A DNA stretch of 64,000 bases from Corynebacterium sp. J010B-136. Lineage in GTDB: Bacteria > Actinomycetota > Actinomycetes > Mycobacteriales > Mycobacteriaceae. Each line of letters opens with the position of its first letter. The stretch's first letter is position 1. The stretch is from the NCBI RefSeq assembly GCF_002967075.1, contig NZ_PUGE01000010.1, positions 1 through 64,000 of the forward strand, written 5' to 3'. The notes beneath the pieces are model-generated. The model did no database searches. It had not been told where the DNA came from and saw only the letters and a program-made list of their open reading frames with translations. The position numbers and the translations under genes were made by a program. This document shows, piece by piece, positions 9,070 through 17,788 of the stretch.

Positions 9070-10085
9070 ACGGTTTCAGCTTCTTCCAAAATCGCTTCTG
9101 GAATCTCAATGCCCTGTGCCTCAGCGGCTTCTGGGTTGACCACGTAGGTAAATTCCTTCGCGGATTCCACAGGTGTAGACGCTGGCTCTTCGCCATCTTG
9201 CAGGATGCGCAGCGCCATCTCACCGGTCTGGCGTCCCAGCTGCTCGTAGTCAATACCCAAGGTTGCAGCAGCGCCACCCTCAACGGTGCCGGCCTCAGCG
9301 CCGATGACTGGGATCTGCTTCTCATTGGCCACGTTGATCAAAGAAGCAATACCGGAGACCACCATGTTGTCAGTTGGGACGTAGATGGCATCGACATCGC
9401 CAAGCGCCTGCACCGCCTGCGGGATTTCAGTCACGGAAGTCACGGTCTGGGACTTCACATCAATATCAGACTCGCCCGCAACAGAGGTCAGTTCATCCAC
9501 CTGCACCTGGGAGTTGACCTCACCGGAAGCGTAGACAACACCAACGGTCTTCGCATCCGGGACCAGTTCCTTCAGCAGATCCACCTGGTCCGAAATCGGT
9601 GCGATGTCGGAGGTGCCGGTGACGTTTGCGCCAGGTGCATCGTTGGAATCTACCAACTCTGCTGCCTCTGGGTCAGTGACAGCGGTAAAGAGCAGGGGAG
9701 CGTCCTTGATGGACTGCGCCATCGCCTGCGCGGCTGGGGTAGCAATAGCCAAGTACAGATCGTGATCAGCATTGGCCATCTGCTGCGCGATGGTCACCGC
9801 GGTGGACTGCTCGCCGTTGGCGTTTTGCTCATCCCATTCCACTTCGACGCCGGCGTCTTCAAACGCGGCCTTGAAGCCTGCGGCGCTGGCATCCAGTGCC
9901 GGGTGCTGCACAAGCTGGTTGATGCCGATGGAATAGCTTTCCGATGCACCTTCGCCGCCAGCGTTATCGCCAGCAGCGTCATCGCCGCTTTCCGATGAAC
10001 AGCCGGCGAGCACGAGGGCAGTCGCAGAAATAGCAGCGATGACCGAAGTCATGCGGGAGGGCTTGGAGATTCGATTAATTCTCAT
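9066..10085 (-). CDS. ABC importer substrate-binding lipoprotein (TrpX-like)
   Basis: Lipoprotein of 339 residues. The signal peptide ends in the lipobox LAGC with the modified Cys at residue 29, followed by an acidic Ser/Gly linker. The mature part resembles the periplasmic-binding fold of ABC_sub_bind proteins, with segments such as GINQLVQHPALDASAAGF and PLLFTAVTDPEAAEL. It is the first gene of the operon; AAGGA lies about 10 nt before the ATG. It captures the ligand outside the membrane for the two downstream partners. In streptococci such proteins go with tryptophan supply. Here the control region next to the trp operon points the same way, which is inference. Confidence 0.87.
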   Translation of the reverse strand: MRINRISKPSRMTSVIAAISATALVLAGCSSESGDDAAGDNAGGEGASESYSIGINQLVQHPALDASAAGFKAAFEDAGVEVEWDEQNANGEQSTAVTIAQQMANADHDLYLAIATPAAQAMAQSIKDAPLLFTAVTDPEAAELVDSNDAPGANVTGTSDIAPISDQVDLLKELVPDAKTVGVVYASGEVNSQVQVDELTSVAGESDIDVKSQTVTSVTEIPQAVQALGDVDAIYVPTDNMVVSGIASLINVANEKQIPVIGAEAGTVEGGAAATLGIDYEQLGRQTGEMALRILQDGEEPASTPVESAKEFTYVVNPEAAEAQGIEIPEAILEEAETV

Positions 10086-10446
10086 ATTGAGAGCTTCCTT
10101 ATGTGTTGAAGGGAGTTCACAGGAAACGGTGGCGCCAGTTGGTGCACCACGGCGCTTCCTTCTGCAAAACCAGTAGGGTAGTTCTAAACATATCGGTTAA
10201 GCAGGGGTTTCAATACTCTTTCAACAAATTAATTCAGGCTCTATACGGCTGAATTCTTCACCCAATCCCCAAGCTTGCGTAATGCAAGTCACATAACATG
10301 CAGCTCATAGCTACGCCAGTCTTTTATTCACGCCTCGCCCAAACCGTCTTTACGGTCAGTAAATATTTGACATTCTAGCCCCGACTGGGGGTATCTACCT
10401 ATGGCAGAACGGACCCAGGATTCCCCGCGCCCGGAACATAACACTC
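10086..10446. promoter_or_regulatory. Intergenic region upstream of the ABC importer and trp operons
   Basis: About 360 bp without a coding sequence, preceding the inverted-repeat block. A perfect TTGACA (10367-10372) lies 19 bp before TATCTA (10392-10397) on the plus strand and could be a trp promoter with long spacing. For the importer I see no convincing -10 hexamer and no Trp-rich leader peptide. A short hairpin CTTGC/GCAAG lies near 10275-10290. Confidence 0.35.
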
Positions 10447-10515
10447 AACATAGTACTTAACATAGTAATCCGGAGTAAAAGTACTATGTTAAGTACGGAG
10501 TTAAGTGCTATGTTT
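10447..10515. promoter_or_regulatory. Compound inverted-repeat operator and probable promoter of the trp operon
   Basis: GTACTTAACATAGTA (10453-10467) is repeated as its exact reverse complement TACTATGTTAAGTAC (10482-10496) with 14 nt between. The outer copies AACATAG (10447-10453) and GCTATGTT (10507-10514) extend the array to four half-sites of the form AACATAG. TTAACA (10458-10463) and TACTAT (10482-10487) are 18 bp apart and could be -35 and -10 elements. A repressor bound here would cover the promoter. The block lies about 150 bp upstream of trpL. The ends GTACT/AGTAC recall TrpR half-sites but the spacing differs, so no regulator is assigned. Confidence 0.55.
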
Positions 10516-10667
10516 GAATATCAGCATTTCAAGACACATTTTGAGGTCTTGAATTGTAATGAATTGGATGGGCAATGCTTAGCAGTAGTGAGTATGAGCC
10601 GGGGAGAAAAGAATTAAATTCGGGATCCGTATCCCATTTTTGAAGAGGTAGTGCTACAGTGTGTTTC

Positions 10668-10712
10668 ATGAAGAAGTTAAGCACCGTTAATCTTTGGTGG
10701 TGGCGCGCGTAA
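10668..10712 (+). CDS. trpL: trp operon leader peptide
   Basis: Fourteen-codon open frame encoding MKKLSTVNLWWWRA with three Trp codons in a row (10695-10703), followed by TAA. Stalling of ribosomes at these codons when charged tRNA-Trp is scarce is the classical signal for attenuation. The only purine-rich stretch upstream (GAAGAGG) is about 20 nt away, so ribosome binding looks weak. Leader peptides with WWW are known in corynebacterial trp operons. The attenuator hairpin lies about 50 nt downstream. Confidence 0.92.
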   Translation: MKKLSTVNLWWWRA

Positions 10713-10759
10713 CACGCGGGCCCATTTAAGCTTCCTTCTTTAAAGCTTTCCTTAAAACC

Positions 10760-10784
10760 AGGCTCGCAGTATGCGGGCCTTTTC
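10760..10784 (+). terminator. trp attenuator (rho-independent terminator hairpin)
   Basis: GGCTCGCA (10761-10768) pairs with TGCGGGCC (10772-10779) through a 3-nt loop and is followed by TTTT. An earlier GCGGGCC (about 10716-10722), just after the leader stop codon, could pair with GGCTCGC and act as antiterminator. Trp codons, possible alternative pairing and a terminator together make this a transcription attenuator. Confidence 0.85.
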
Positions 10785-10878
10785 GTTGTCTTAAGGGACA
10801 TAAACCGGTATAGACCCGCGAACTGCGAGATAAAAATATTAAATCTCTCAAAAACACAGTCGCGAAAGATAGATAGCT

Positions 10879-12393
10879 ATGACCGGATTTTCTACCGCAT
10901 CACGGCAGCTCCCGTACTATACGGATGCCGCTGCATTATTTGATGCCCTAGCCACCACACATGATTCCATGCTGCTGGAATCAGCAGATATTGAATCCAA
11001 GAAGAATGTGCAGTGCCTTGCTGTTCTAGATGCCGCACTCAAGGTCACCTGCCGCGGTCAGCGTGTATACGCTGAGGTTCTTACCCCCACCGGGCAAGCG
11101 ATGCTCGAGCGCCTAGAAGAACAGCTTTCTGAGCACCGCGTCGGGGCAGGGGAGTTTGAATTCCAGCGCCCTACCGATAGTGATGAACGCCGGCGCCTGA
11201 AGGCCATTTCCAATGCAGAAGTCCTGCGTAAGCTGCAGTTATATGCAGGTTATTCACATGAAATGTTGCCCTTTCTAGGCGGCGGCTTTGCCTATGATTA
11301 CCTCGATACTTTTGAGGTGCTCCCTGAGGTGCCAGAGAGCAACAATGAATACCCGGACTATGAGTTCATCGTGGCGCAGACTGTGTTGCACGTTGATCAC
11401 CTCAACCACAGCATCGTTATCCACGGCGTCGATGTTAATGATGCTGCGCTGCAAGCGCGCTTAGATGAGTATCTGGACAAAGCACAAAAGCTTGTCGATG
11501 CCCCCCTGGCCGAAACCACCGAGGTTGCCGAAGAGAAAACCGTGACCGTCACCGCGGATATCTTGGATAAGGACTTCCGCGAACACGTGAGCAACCTGCA
11601 GAAGAATATCTACGAGGGCGATATTTACCAGGTTGTGCCAGCACGGTCTTTCTCCATGGAGTGCCCAGATGCTTTCGCTGCTTACCGGAAGCTACGCGAG
11701 ACCAACCCTTCGCCCTATATGTTCTATATCCGCGGCGCAGATTATGAACTCATTGGTGCATCCCCTGAGTCCAACCTGAAATTTGATGCTAATACCCGCG
11801 AGGTGCAGCTCTATCCCATCGCCGGTACCCGTCCACGCGGTGCAACGCATGAATTAGATATCCGCAATGAGCTGGATATGCGCACCGATACCAAGGAGCT
11901 CGCCGAGCACACCATGCTGGTTGACCTCGCGCGCAATGACTTAGCGCGAGTTGCGGTTCCTGGAACCCGGCGCGTGGCGGATCTGTTGCAAGTAGACCGC
12001 TACTCCCGCGTGATGCACTTGGTCTCCCGCGTGGTGGCAGAACTGCACCCTGACTTCGACGCGATTGATGCCTACCGCGCGTGTATGAACATGGGCACGC
12101 TCACCGGTGCGCCGAAACTGCGCGCGATGGAACTAGTGCGCGACACCGAAAATAAACGCCGCGGTTCTTATGGTGGGGCAGTGGGGTACCTGCGCGGGGA
12201 TGGCTCCATGGATAACTGCATCGTTATTCGTTCCGCCTACATCAAAAATGACACGGCGATCGTGCAAGCCGGCGCCGGCGTTGTTCGCGACTCCGTTCCA
12301 CAATCTGAAGCCGATGAAACATTGCACAAGGCATACGCGGTATTACATGCAATTGCTGCAGCCAACAACGCCACCCTGGAGGTCGTCCGATGA
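10879..12393 (+). CDS. trpE: Anthranilate synthase component I
   Basis: Enzyme of 504 residues that converts chorismate and ammonia to anthranilate, the first committed step of tryptophan synthesis. The feedback-inhibition motif LLES is at residues 32-35. The chorismate-binding part contains DIYQVVPARSF, GASPESNLKF, PIAGTRPRG and MGTLTGAPKLRAME. It is the first structural gene after the attenuator and overlaps trpG by 4 bp (ATGA), consistent with stoichiometric translation of both subunits. Expression is expected to respond to tryptophan through trpL. Confidence 0.97.
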   Translation: MTGFSTASRQLPYYTDAAALFDALATTHDSMLLESADIESKKNVQCLAVLDAALKVTCRGQRVYAEVLTPTGQAMLERLEEQLSEHRVGAGEFEFQRPTDSDERRRLKAISNAEVLRKLQLYAGYSHEMLPFLGGGFAYDYLDTFEVLPEVPESNNEYPDYEFIVAQTVLHVDHLNHSIVIHGVDVNDAALQARLDEYLDKAQKLVDAPLAETTEVAEEKTVTVTADILDKDFREHVSNLQKNIYEGDIYQVVPARSFSMECPDAFAAYRKLRETNPSPYMFYIRGADYELIGASPESNLKFDANTREVQLYPIAGTRPRGATHELDIRNELDMRTDTKELAEHTMLVDLARNDLARVAVPGTRRVADLLQVDRYSRVMHLVSRVVAELHPDFDAIDAYRACMNMGTLTGAPKLRAMELVRDTENKRRGSYGGAVGYLRGDGSMDNCIVIRSAYIKNDTAIVQAGAGVVRDSVPQSEADETLHKAYAVLHAIAAANNATLEVVR

Positions 12394-13052
12394 GCACTAT
12401 GGAAACCAAGACCGTAGAAACCAACCCAGGCAACAAGCCTAAGGTTTTACTTCTCGATAATCACGATTCTTTCGTTTATAACCTTGTTGACGCCCTTTCT
12501 GGCTATGACACCGTAGTTATGCGCAATACCGTCACAGTGACGGAAATCCTCGATGAGTCGCCCGACTTGATTGTGCTCTCCCCAGGACCCGGACACCCCA
12601 CTGATGCCGGATGCATGATGGAACTCATCGACACCGTCTTGGGCAAGATTCCACTACTCGGTATCTGCCTCGGCTTCCAAGCACTCTTGGAATACCACGG
12701 TGGAAAGGTCACACCATGCGGACCCGTCCACGGCTCCACCGACACGATGGTGCTCACCAGTGAGGGAGCACAGCACCCCGTCTTCCATGGACTGACTACG
12801 GACGTGGAACCAGACCAACCCGATTACGTGGGCACCCAGGTTCCGATTGCGCGTTATCACTCCCTGGGCTGCACGCAGTTGCCAGAAGGTCTGCGCGCAT
12901 TGGGATACATCGATGACATCGTGATGGCCGCCGAAACCACCGACGGCACAGCACTCGGTCTGCAATTCCACCCGGAGTCAGTACTGACACCCGCCGGCCC
13001 CATCATGTTGGAGCGCTGTGTGGAGCAATTGGCATCGAAAAGCGTGCTCTAA
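12390..13052 (+). CDS. trpG: Anthranilate synthase component II (glutamine amidotransferase)
   Basis: Class I glutamine amidotransferase of 220 residues that supplies ammonia to TrpE. The nucleophile Cys is in LLGICLGFQALLEYHGG and the His-Glu pair in QFHPESVLTP. The N-terminal strand reads VLLLDNHDSFVYNLVD as usual. The ATG overlaps the trpE stop; a second ATG three codons later (12399) is also possible. No fusion to TrpD, unlike some enterobacterial versions. Confidence 0.96.
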   Translation: MSTMETKTVETNPGNKPKVLLLDNHDSFVYNLVDALSGYDTVVMRNTVTVTEILDESPDLIVLSPGPGHPTDAGCMMELIDTVLGKIPLLGICLGFQALLEYHGGKVTPCGPVHGSTDTMVLTSEGAQHPVFHGLTTDVEPDQPDYVGTQVPIARYHSLGCTQLPEGLRALGYIDDIVMAAETTDGTALGLQFHPESVLTPAGPIMLERCVEQLASKSVL

Positions 13053-13126
13053 GCACACCATTAACCGCACGTTAAACCATATTTATTAAAGTATCTATTA
13101 AGAACTAGAAAGGATGCCTCCCCCTC

Positions 13127-14146
13127 ATGGCAGCACCACTGAATGTATTAATGAAATTCCTCGACAACCCCGCGCCCACGGTGGAGGAGGCCCAAGAGGT
13201 CTTTAACCCGCTGAGCAACGGCGATTATGACGACATCCATATCGCTGCACTGCTGGCCACCATCCGCACCCGCGGCGAAACCTTCGCGGATCTGGCTGGC
13301 GCAGCCAAAGCCTTCCTCAACGCCTCACGTCCTTTCCCGATTACAGGCAAAGGCATCATGGACTCCGCTGGCACGGGCGGTGATGGCACCAATACCATCA
13401 ACATCTCCACCGGCGCATCGCTGGTGCTCGGCGCTGGGGGAGCGAAGGTCGTCAAATGCGGCAACCGTTCCGTATCTTCTAAGTCTGGCTCCGCGGATGC
13501 ACTAGAAGCTCTCAACATCCCACTGGATTTGGACGTTGACCGTGCTGTGCGCCAGTTCGAGGAATCTGGCTTTACCTTTCTCTACGCACCGGCGTACCAC
13601 CCAGCGGTCGCGCACGTCATGCCCGTGCGCCGCGCGCTGAAGGTACCCACGATCTTCAACTCGCTGGGCCCCATCCTTTCCCCAGCAAGCCCAGAGTTTC
13701 AGATCATGGGCGTTGCCAACCCAAAGCTGGGCCGCACCATCGCTGAGGTCTTTAAAGAATTAGGCCGCGGCCGCGCCATCGTCATGCACGGCGCAGGCAC
13801 CGACGAAATCGCTGTGCACGGCCCAACCCAGGTGTGGGAACTACGCGACGGCGAAATCGAAGAGTACACCGTAACCCCAGACGATTTCGGTGTGGGCACC
13901 CACCAACTTGCCGACCTCACCGGTGGTGACGGCGCCGAAAACGCCAAGGCACTGCGCCAGGTCTTCAATAACACCGCACCAGCAGCACACCGCGATGCGA
14001 TCGCCGCGAACGCCGGCGCCATGTTCTACCTCACCGGCCACGCTGATAGCTACAAGGAAGGCACCGACAAGGCGCTCGGTTTGCTTGCCGATGGCACCGT
14101 GAAAGATTGGTTGCAGCGCCACGAGGAGGCTAACTATGCCAAGTAA
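13127..14146 (+). CDS. trpD: Anthranilate phosphoribosyltransferase
   Basis: Protein of 339 residues that transfers phosphoribose from PRPP to anthranilate. The PRPP-binding motif is DSAGTGGDGTNTINISTGAS near residue 80, and the anthranilate-site segment KCGNRSVSSKSGSADALE follows. The 74-bp gap after trpG is the longest inside the operon and contains GAAAGGA before the ATG. The end overlaps trpC by 11 bp. Confidence 0.97.
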   Translation: MAAPLNVLMKFLDNPAPTVEEAQEVFNPLSNGDYDDIHIAALLATIRTRGETFADLAGAAKAFLNASRPFPITGKGIMDSAGTGGDGTNTINISTGASLVLGAGGAKVVKCGNRSVSSKSGSADALEALNIPLDLDVDRAVRQFEESGFTFLYAPAYHPAVAHVMPVRRALKVPTIFNSLGPILSPASPEFQIMGVANPKLGRTIAEVFKELGRGRAIVMHGAGTDEIAVHGPTQVWELRDGEIEEYTVTPDDFGVGTHQLADLTGGDGAENAKALRQVFNNTAPAAHRDAIAANAGAMFYLTGHADSYKEGTDKALGLLADGTVKDWLQRHEEANYAK

Positions 14147-15611
14147 TCATCAATTACCCACGGTTCTAGAAAATATTGTGGAGACCCGGCGCACGCACTT
14201 AGGAGACATCGCCAAGCGAATTGCACACGTCGATGTTTCCAACCTGCCGCGCTCTACGCGCTCGCTGTATGACAACCTGCACGGCGCAACCAATGCCTTC
14301 ATCATGGAGTGCAAGTCTTCATCTCCTTCCTTAGGTCTCATCCGTGAGCACTACGAGCCCGGTGCCATCGCACGTACCTACTCACGTTATGCCGCTGGCA
14401 TCTCCGTGTTGTGCGAACCTGTGCGCTTCGGTGGCGACTATGACCACCTACAAACCGTTGCTTTGTCTACGCACCTGCCTGTGCTGTGCAAGGATTTCAT
14501 CGTTGATGAAGTGCAGATTCACGCGGCCCGCTACTTCGGCGCTGATGCTATCTTGCTGATGCTCTCTGTCCTCGACGATGAGGAATACACCCGCCTGCAG
14601 GATGAAGCACACCGGCTGGGCCTTGATGTCCTTACCGAGGTCATCGATGTCGAAGAAACTGAGCGCGCCATTCGTTTGGGCGCGAAGATCTTTGGCATCA
14701 ACCACCGCAACCTGCACGACCTCAGCATCGATCTGACCCGCTCGAAGACCTTGAGCGCGCTTTTGCCTGAAGGTTCCGTAGTGGTGTCTGAATCTGGCAT
14801 TCGTGATAACAAGACCGTGCGCAGCCTGGGCAGTCACTCCAATGCCTACCTGGTGGGCTCGCAGCTTACTTCGGCACCGGATATCGATCAGGCGGCTCGC
14901 GCACTCGTGTATGGCGAAAATAAGGTGTGTGGGTTGACCACTTGGTCGGCTGCACAAGCCGCGCGTGCCGCCGGAGCTGTCTATGGTGGTCTCGTCTTTG
15001 AAGAGGCTTCTCCACGCAATGTTTCACGTGAAACCGCCGAAGATATCATCGCGCATGAACCCGATCTGGACTACGTTGCCGTCTCACGCCGCACCGAAGG
15101 TTGGGCAGAGCTAGCCGCCATCGATGGGGTAGAAGCGCTCCAGCTGCACGCTCCCTACCAAGGCAGCATCGAAGCAGAGCTGGACTACATCCACGCCGTA
15201 GTTCAAGAAGTCCGTGACTCCGGAATCGCCGTTGCATCCTCCAAGGATGAAGACTTGGACTTCGGCGCAGAGCAGGAGAGCGGCCTGCAGATCTGGCGCG
15301 CTGTCTCCATGAGCCATGCCGATGGCCCGGCCCTGGCTCAAGCGCTCATTGCCGACAAGGCCGTCGACCGCATTGTTCTCGACTCCGGTGACGGCGGAAC
15401 AGGCACCAGCTTTGATTGGGCTACCGTTCCCGCTGAGGTTTTAGATTCCGCACTTCTTGCAGGCGGCATTGGTCTGGATAACATTGAAGAAGCACTAAAC
15501 ATTGGCACTGTCGGCGTTGATCTGAACTCCGGGTTGGAAACCATCAAGGGCACCAAAGACACCGGCCTTATTGCACGCGCATTTGCCACCATCAGAAATT
15601 TCTACCGCTAA
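14136..15611 (+). CDS. trpC: Bifunctional indole-3-glycerol phosphate synthase / phosphoribosylanthranilate isomerase
   Basis: Fused enzyme of 491 residues for two consecutive steps. The N-terminal TrpC part (about 1-255) has [12 protein letters not shown] and [20 protein letters not shown]; the C-terminal TrpF part (from about 262) has [19 protein letters not shown] and the phosphate-binding [14 protein letters not shown]. Such TrpC-TrpF fusion is the normal state in C. glutamicum and enterobacteria. The ATG lies within the last codons of trpD. A parS sequence at 15020-15035 is part of the TrpF coding sequence and reads N-V-S-R-E-T. Confidence 0.96.
   Translation: MPSNHQLPTVLENIVETRRTHLGDIAKRIAHVDVSNLPRSTRSLYDNLHGATNAFIMECKSSSPSLGLIREHYEPGAIARTYSRYAAGISVLCEPVRFGGDYDHLQTVALSTHLPVLCKDFIVDEVQIHAARYFGADAILLMLSVLDDEEYTRLQDEAHRLGLDVLTEVIDVEETERAIRLGAKIFGINHRNLHDLSIDLTRSKTLSALLPEGSVVVSESGIRDNKTVRSLGSHSNAYLVGSQLTSAPDIDQAARALVYGENKVCGLTTWSAAQAARAAGAVYGGLVFEEASPRNVSRETAEDIIAHEPDLDYVAVSRRTEGWAELAAIDGVEALQLHAPYQGSIEAELDYIHAVVQEVRDSGIAVASSKDEDLDFGAEQESGLQIWRAVSMSHADGPALAQALIADKAVDRIVLDSGDGGTGTSFDWATVPAEVLDSALLAGGIGLDNIEEALNIGTVGVDLNSGLETIKGTKDTGLIARAFATIRNFYR
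15020..15035. other. parS: parS site (TGTTTCACGTGAAACC)
   Basis: Fifteen of 16 positions match TGTTTCACGTGAAACA, and the central 14 bp are a perfect palindrome. It lies inside trpC. Confidence 0.87.
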
Positions 15612-15624
15612 GGATTACCCACCC

Positions 15625-16833
15625 ATGACTGACACTTCTCGGGAGACCTTACTTCCTGCGTATTTTGGAGAATTCGGCGGACAGTTTGTTCCAGAATCTC
15701 TCATCCCCGCATTAGACCAACTCGAAAAAGCCTTCGTGGATGCCATGGAGGATGAGTCTTTCCAAAAGGAACTCGCAGACCTCCTGCGTGACTACTTGGG
15801 CCGACCAACCCCTATCACCGAGGTCCATAAGCTCGGCGGCAAAGCGCGCATCTTCCTCAAGCGCGAAGACCTTGTCCACGGCGGCGCACACAAGACCAAC
15901 CAGGTTTTAGGCCAGGCGCTCCTGGCTAAGCGCATGGGCAAGACCCGCATCATCGCTGAAACTGGTGCGGGCCAGCACGGCACGGCTACGGCTCTTGCAT
16001 GTGCACTCTTAGACCTTGAATGCGTTGTGTACATGGGCGCCAAAGACGTCGCACGCCAGCAACCCAACGTGTTCCGCATGGAACTCATGGGCGCTAAAGT
16101 CGTGCCCGTCGATACCGGCTCCGGCACCCTAAAAGACGCCGTGAATGAGGCGCTACGGGACTGGACCGCCACCTTCCATGAGTCGCACTACCTGCTCGGC
16201 ACAGCGGCTGGCCCACACCCATTCCCAACGATCGTGCGTGAGTTCCACCGCGTCATCTCCACTGAGGCGAAGGCGCAGATGCTTGAGCGCATCGACGGCC
16301 TGCCAGACTTGGTCGTCGCCTGTGTGGGTGGCGGTTCCAACGCCATTGGCATGTTCGCAGATTTCATTGATGAAGAAGGCGTGGAACTTGTCGGCGCTGA
16401 ACCCGGCGGAGAAGGCCTCGACTCCGGCAAGCATGGTGCAACCATCAACAATGGCACCATCGGCATTTTGCACGGCGCTCGCAGCTACCTCATGCGCAAT
16501 AGCGATGGCCAGGTAGAGGAGTCCTACTCGATCTCCGCCGGACTGGATTACCCAGGCGTAGGCCCACAGCATGCGCACTTGCACGCTACTGGTCGCGCGA
16601 AGTACGTCGGCATTACTGACGCTGAGGCACTTGAAGCTTTCCAGCTGCTGTCTCAACAAGAGGGCATCATTCCAGCACTCGAATCTTCACACGCGCTGGC
16701 TTATGCGCTCAAGCGCAAGGACGAAGACATCAACATTCTGGTCTCGCTTTCCGGTCGCGGTGACAAAGACATCGACCACGTTCGCCAGACTCTCGAAGAC
16801 CACCCTGAGCTTGTCATCAAGGAGAAGAACTAA
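15625..16833 (+). CDS. trpB: Tryptophan synthase beta chain
   Basis: PLP enzyme of 402 residues joining indole and serine to tryptophan. The PLP lysine is in [16 protein letters not shown] and the phosphate-binding loop is [11 protein letters not shown]. The ATG at 15625 has AAGGA about 10 nt upstream and gives the usual N-terminus ([19 protein letters not shown]). An earlier in-frame ATG at 15571 lies inside trpC and would add 18 residues; it is less likely. Two bases separate it from trpA, its partner subunit. Confidence 0.97.
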   Translation: MTDTSRETLLPAYFGEFGGQFVPESLIPALDQLEKAFVDAMEDESFQKELADLLRDYLGRPTPITEVHKLGGKARIFLKREDLVHGGAHKTNQVLGQALLAKRMGKTRIIAETGAGQHGTATALACALLDLECVVYMGAKDVARQQPNVFRMELMGAKVVPVDTGSGTLKDAVNEALRDWTATFHESHYLLGTAAGPHPFPTIVREFHRVISTEAKAQMLERIDGLPDLVVACVGGGSNAIGMFADFIDEEGVELVGAEPGGEGLDSGKHGATINNGTIGILHGARSYLMRNSDGQVEESYSISAGLDYPGVGPQHAHLHATGRAKYVGITDAEALEAFQLLSQQEGIIPALESSHALAYALKRKDEDINILVSLSGRGDKDIDHVRQTLEDHPELVIKEKN

Positions 16834-16835
16834 CC

Positions 16836-17699
16836 ATGACTACAACACGTGATGGCGCTAGCCGCTTTGAAGCACTCTTTGCTGCACTTGAGGAGAAGAA
16901 CGAAGGCGCATTCGTCCCTTTCCTCATGCTCAATGACCCAACGCCTGAAGACAGCATGGAAATCATCCGCACCGTCGTTAAAGCAGGCGCTGATGTTCTC
17001 GAACTGGGCGTTCCTTTCTCCGACCCGGTTGCTGACGGCCCGACCATTCAGGGCTCCCACATCCGCGCTTTAGACAATGGCGCATCCGTTGATGATTCCC
17101 TCAACTTGGTACGCCAAATCCGCGAAGAGTTCCCTGATACTCCCATCGGCATGCTCATCTACGGCAACGTTCCTTTTACCCGTGGGCTAGATAAGTTCTA
17201 CGAGGAATTCGGTGCTGCTGGCGCTGACGCCATCCTGATCCCGGATGTTCCAGTCCGTGAAGGCGCACCCTTTGCTGCCGCCGCTGAGAAGGCTGGGGTA
17301 GCTCCAGTATTCATCGCTCCGGCCCGCGCATCAGAGCGCACTCTCGAAGGCGTTGCTAAGTACTCTAAGGGCTACATTTACGCTGTCTCGCGCGACGGGG
17401 TAACCGGCACTGAGCAAGAATCCCAAACTCTCGGCCTCGACGAAGTAGTTGCTAACATCCACCGCTACAACGGTGCTCCAGCTCTTCTCGGCTTTGGTAT
17501 TTCTACGCCAGAGCACGTTGCTGAAGCAATCGCCGCTGGCGCAGCTGGCGCGATTACCGGCTCAGCAATCACCAAGATTGTCAACGGTTACGTTTCACGT
17601 GAAACAGAGGATTCTCCAGCTTTCATTACCGACATGGAAGCTCTGAAGAAAGAAATCACGGACTACGTCTCCGCGATGAAAGCTGCGACCAAGAAATAA
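16836..17699 (+). CDS. trpA: Tryptophan synthase alpha chain
   Basis: TIM-barrel protein of 287 residues that splits indole-3-glycerol phosphate to indole, which is channelled to TrpB. The active-site Glu of this family lies near FVPFLMLNDPTPE, and the Asp in ELGVPFSDPVADGPTIQ is conserved. It is the last gene of the operon and is followed by a strong terminator. A parS site at 17591-17606 near the 3' end encodes V-S-R-E-T. Confidence 0.97.
   Translation: MTTTRDGASRFEALFAALEEKNEGAFVPFLMLNDPTPEDSMEIIRTVVKAGADVLELGVPFSDPVADGPTIQGSHIRALDNGASVDDSLNLVRQIREEFPDTPIGMLIYGNVPFTRGLDKFYEEFGAAGADAILIPDVPVREGAPFAAAAEKAGVAPVFIAPARASERTLEGVAKYSKGYIYAVSRDGVTGTEQESQTLGLDEVVANIHRYNGAPALLGFGISTPEHVAEAIAAGAAGAITGSAITKIVNGYVSRETEDSPAFITDMEALKKEITDYVSAMKAATKK
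17591..17606. other. parS: parS site (CGTTTCACGTGAAACA)
   Basis: Fifteen of 16 positions match the consensus, with the central 14 bp perfect. It lies inside trpA. Confidence 0.87.
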
Positions 17700-17702
17700 A
17701 AT

Positions 17703-17780
17703 AAGCCTGGTTCCTTCTTTCCTCTTTCGAGAGGAAGGAACCAGGCTTTTGTTATGCCGATTTCACATTGTATCGGCATA
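17703..17780. terminator. Bidirectional terminator between trpA and the symporter gene
   Basis: AAGCCTGGTTCCT pairs with AGGAACCAGGCTT (17703-17748) around a second internal stem, and TTTT follows on the plus strand. On the minus strand the same stem is followed by TTATTTTATTT. A second hairpin TATGCCGAT/ATCGGCATA (17753-17780) lies nearer the symporter gene. Confidence 0.88.
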
Positions 17781-17788
17781 CAAACTAG

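Noticed and set aside
10453..10496. TrpR operator
   Set aside because: GTACT and AGTAC ends are similar, but the distance between them is 6 instead of 8 and no CTAG centre is present. No trpR gene is in the window.
10529..10801. Minus-strand frame across trpL
   Set aside because: It runs opposite to the leader peptide and attenuator, has no RBS and no recognisable protein features.
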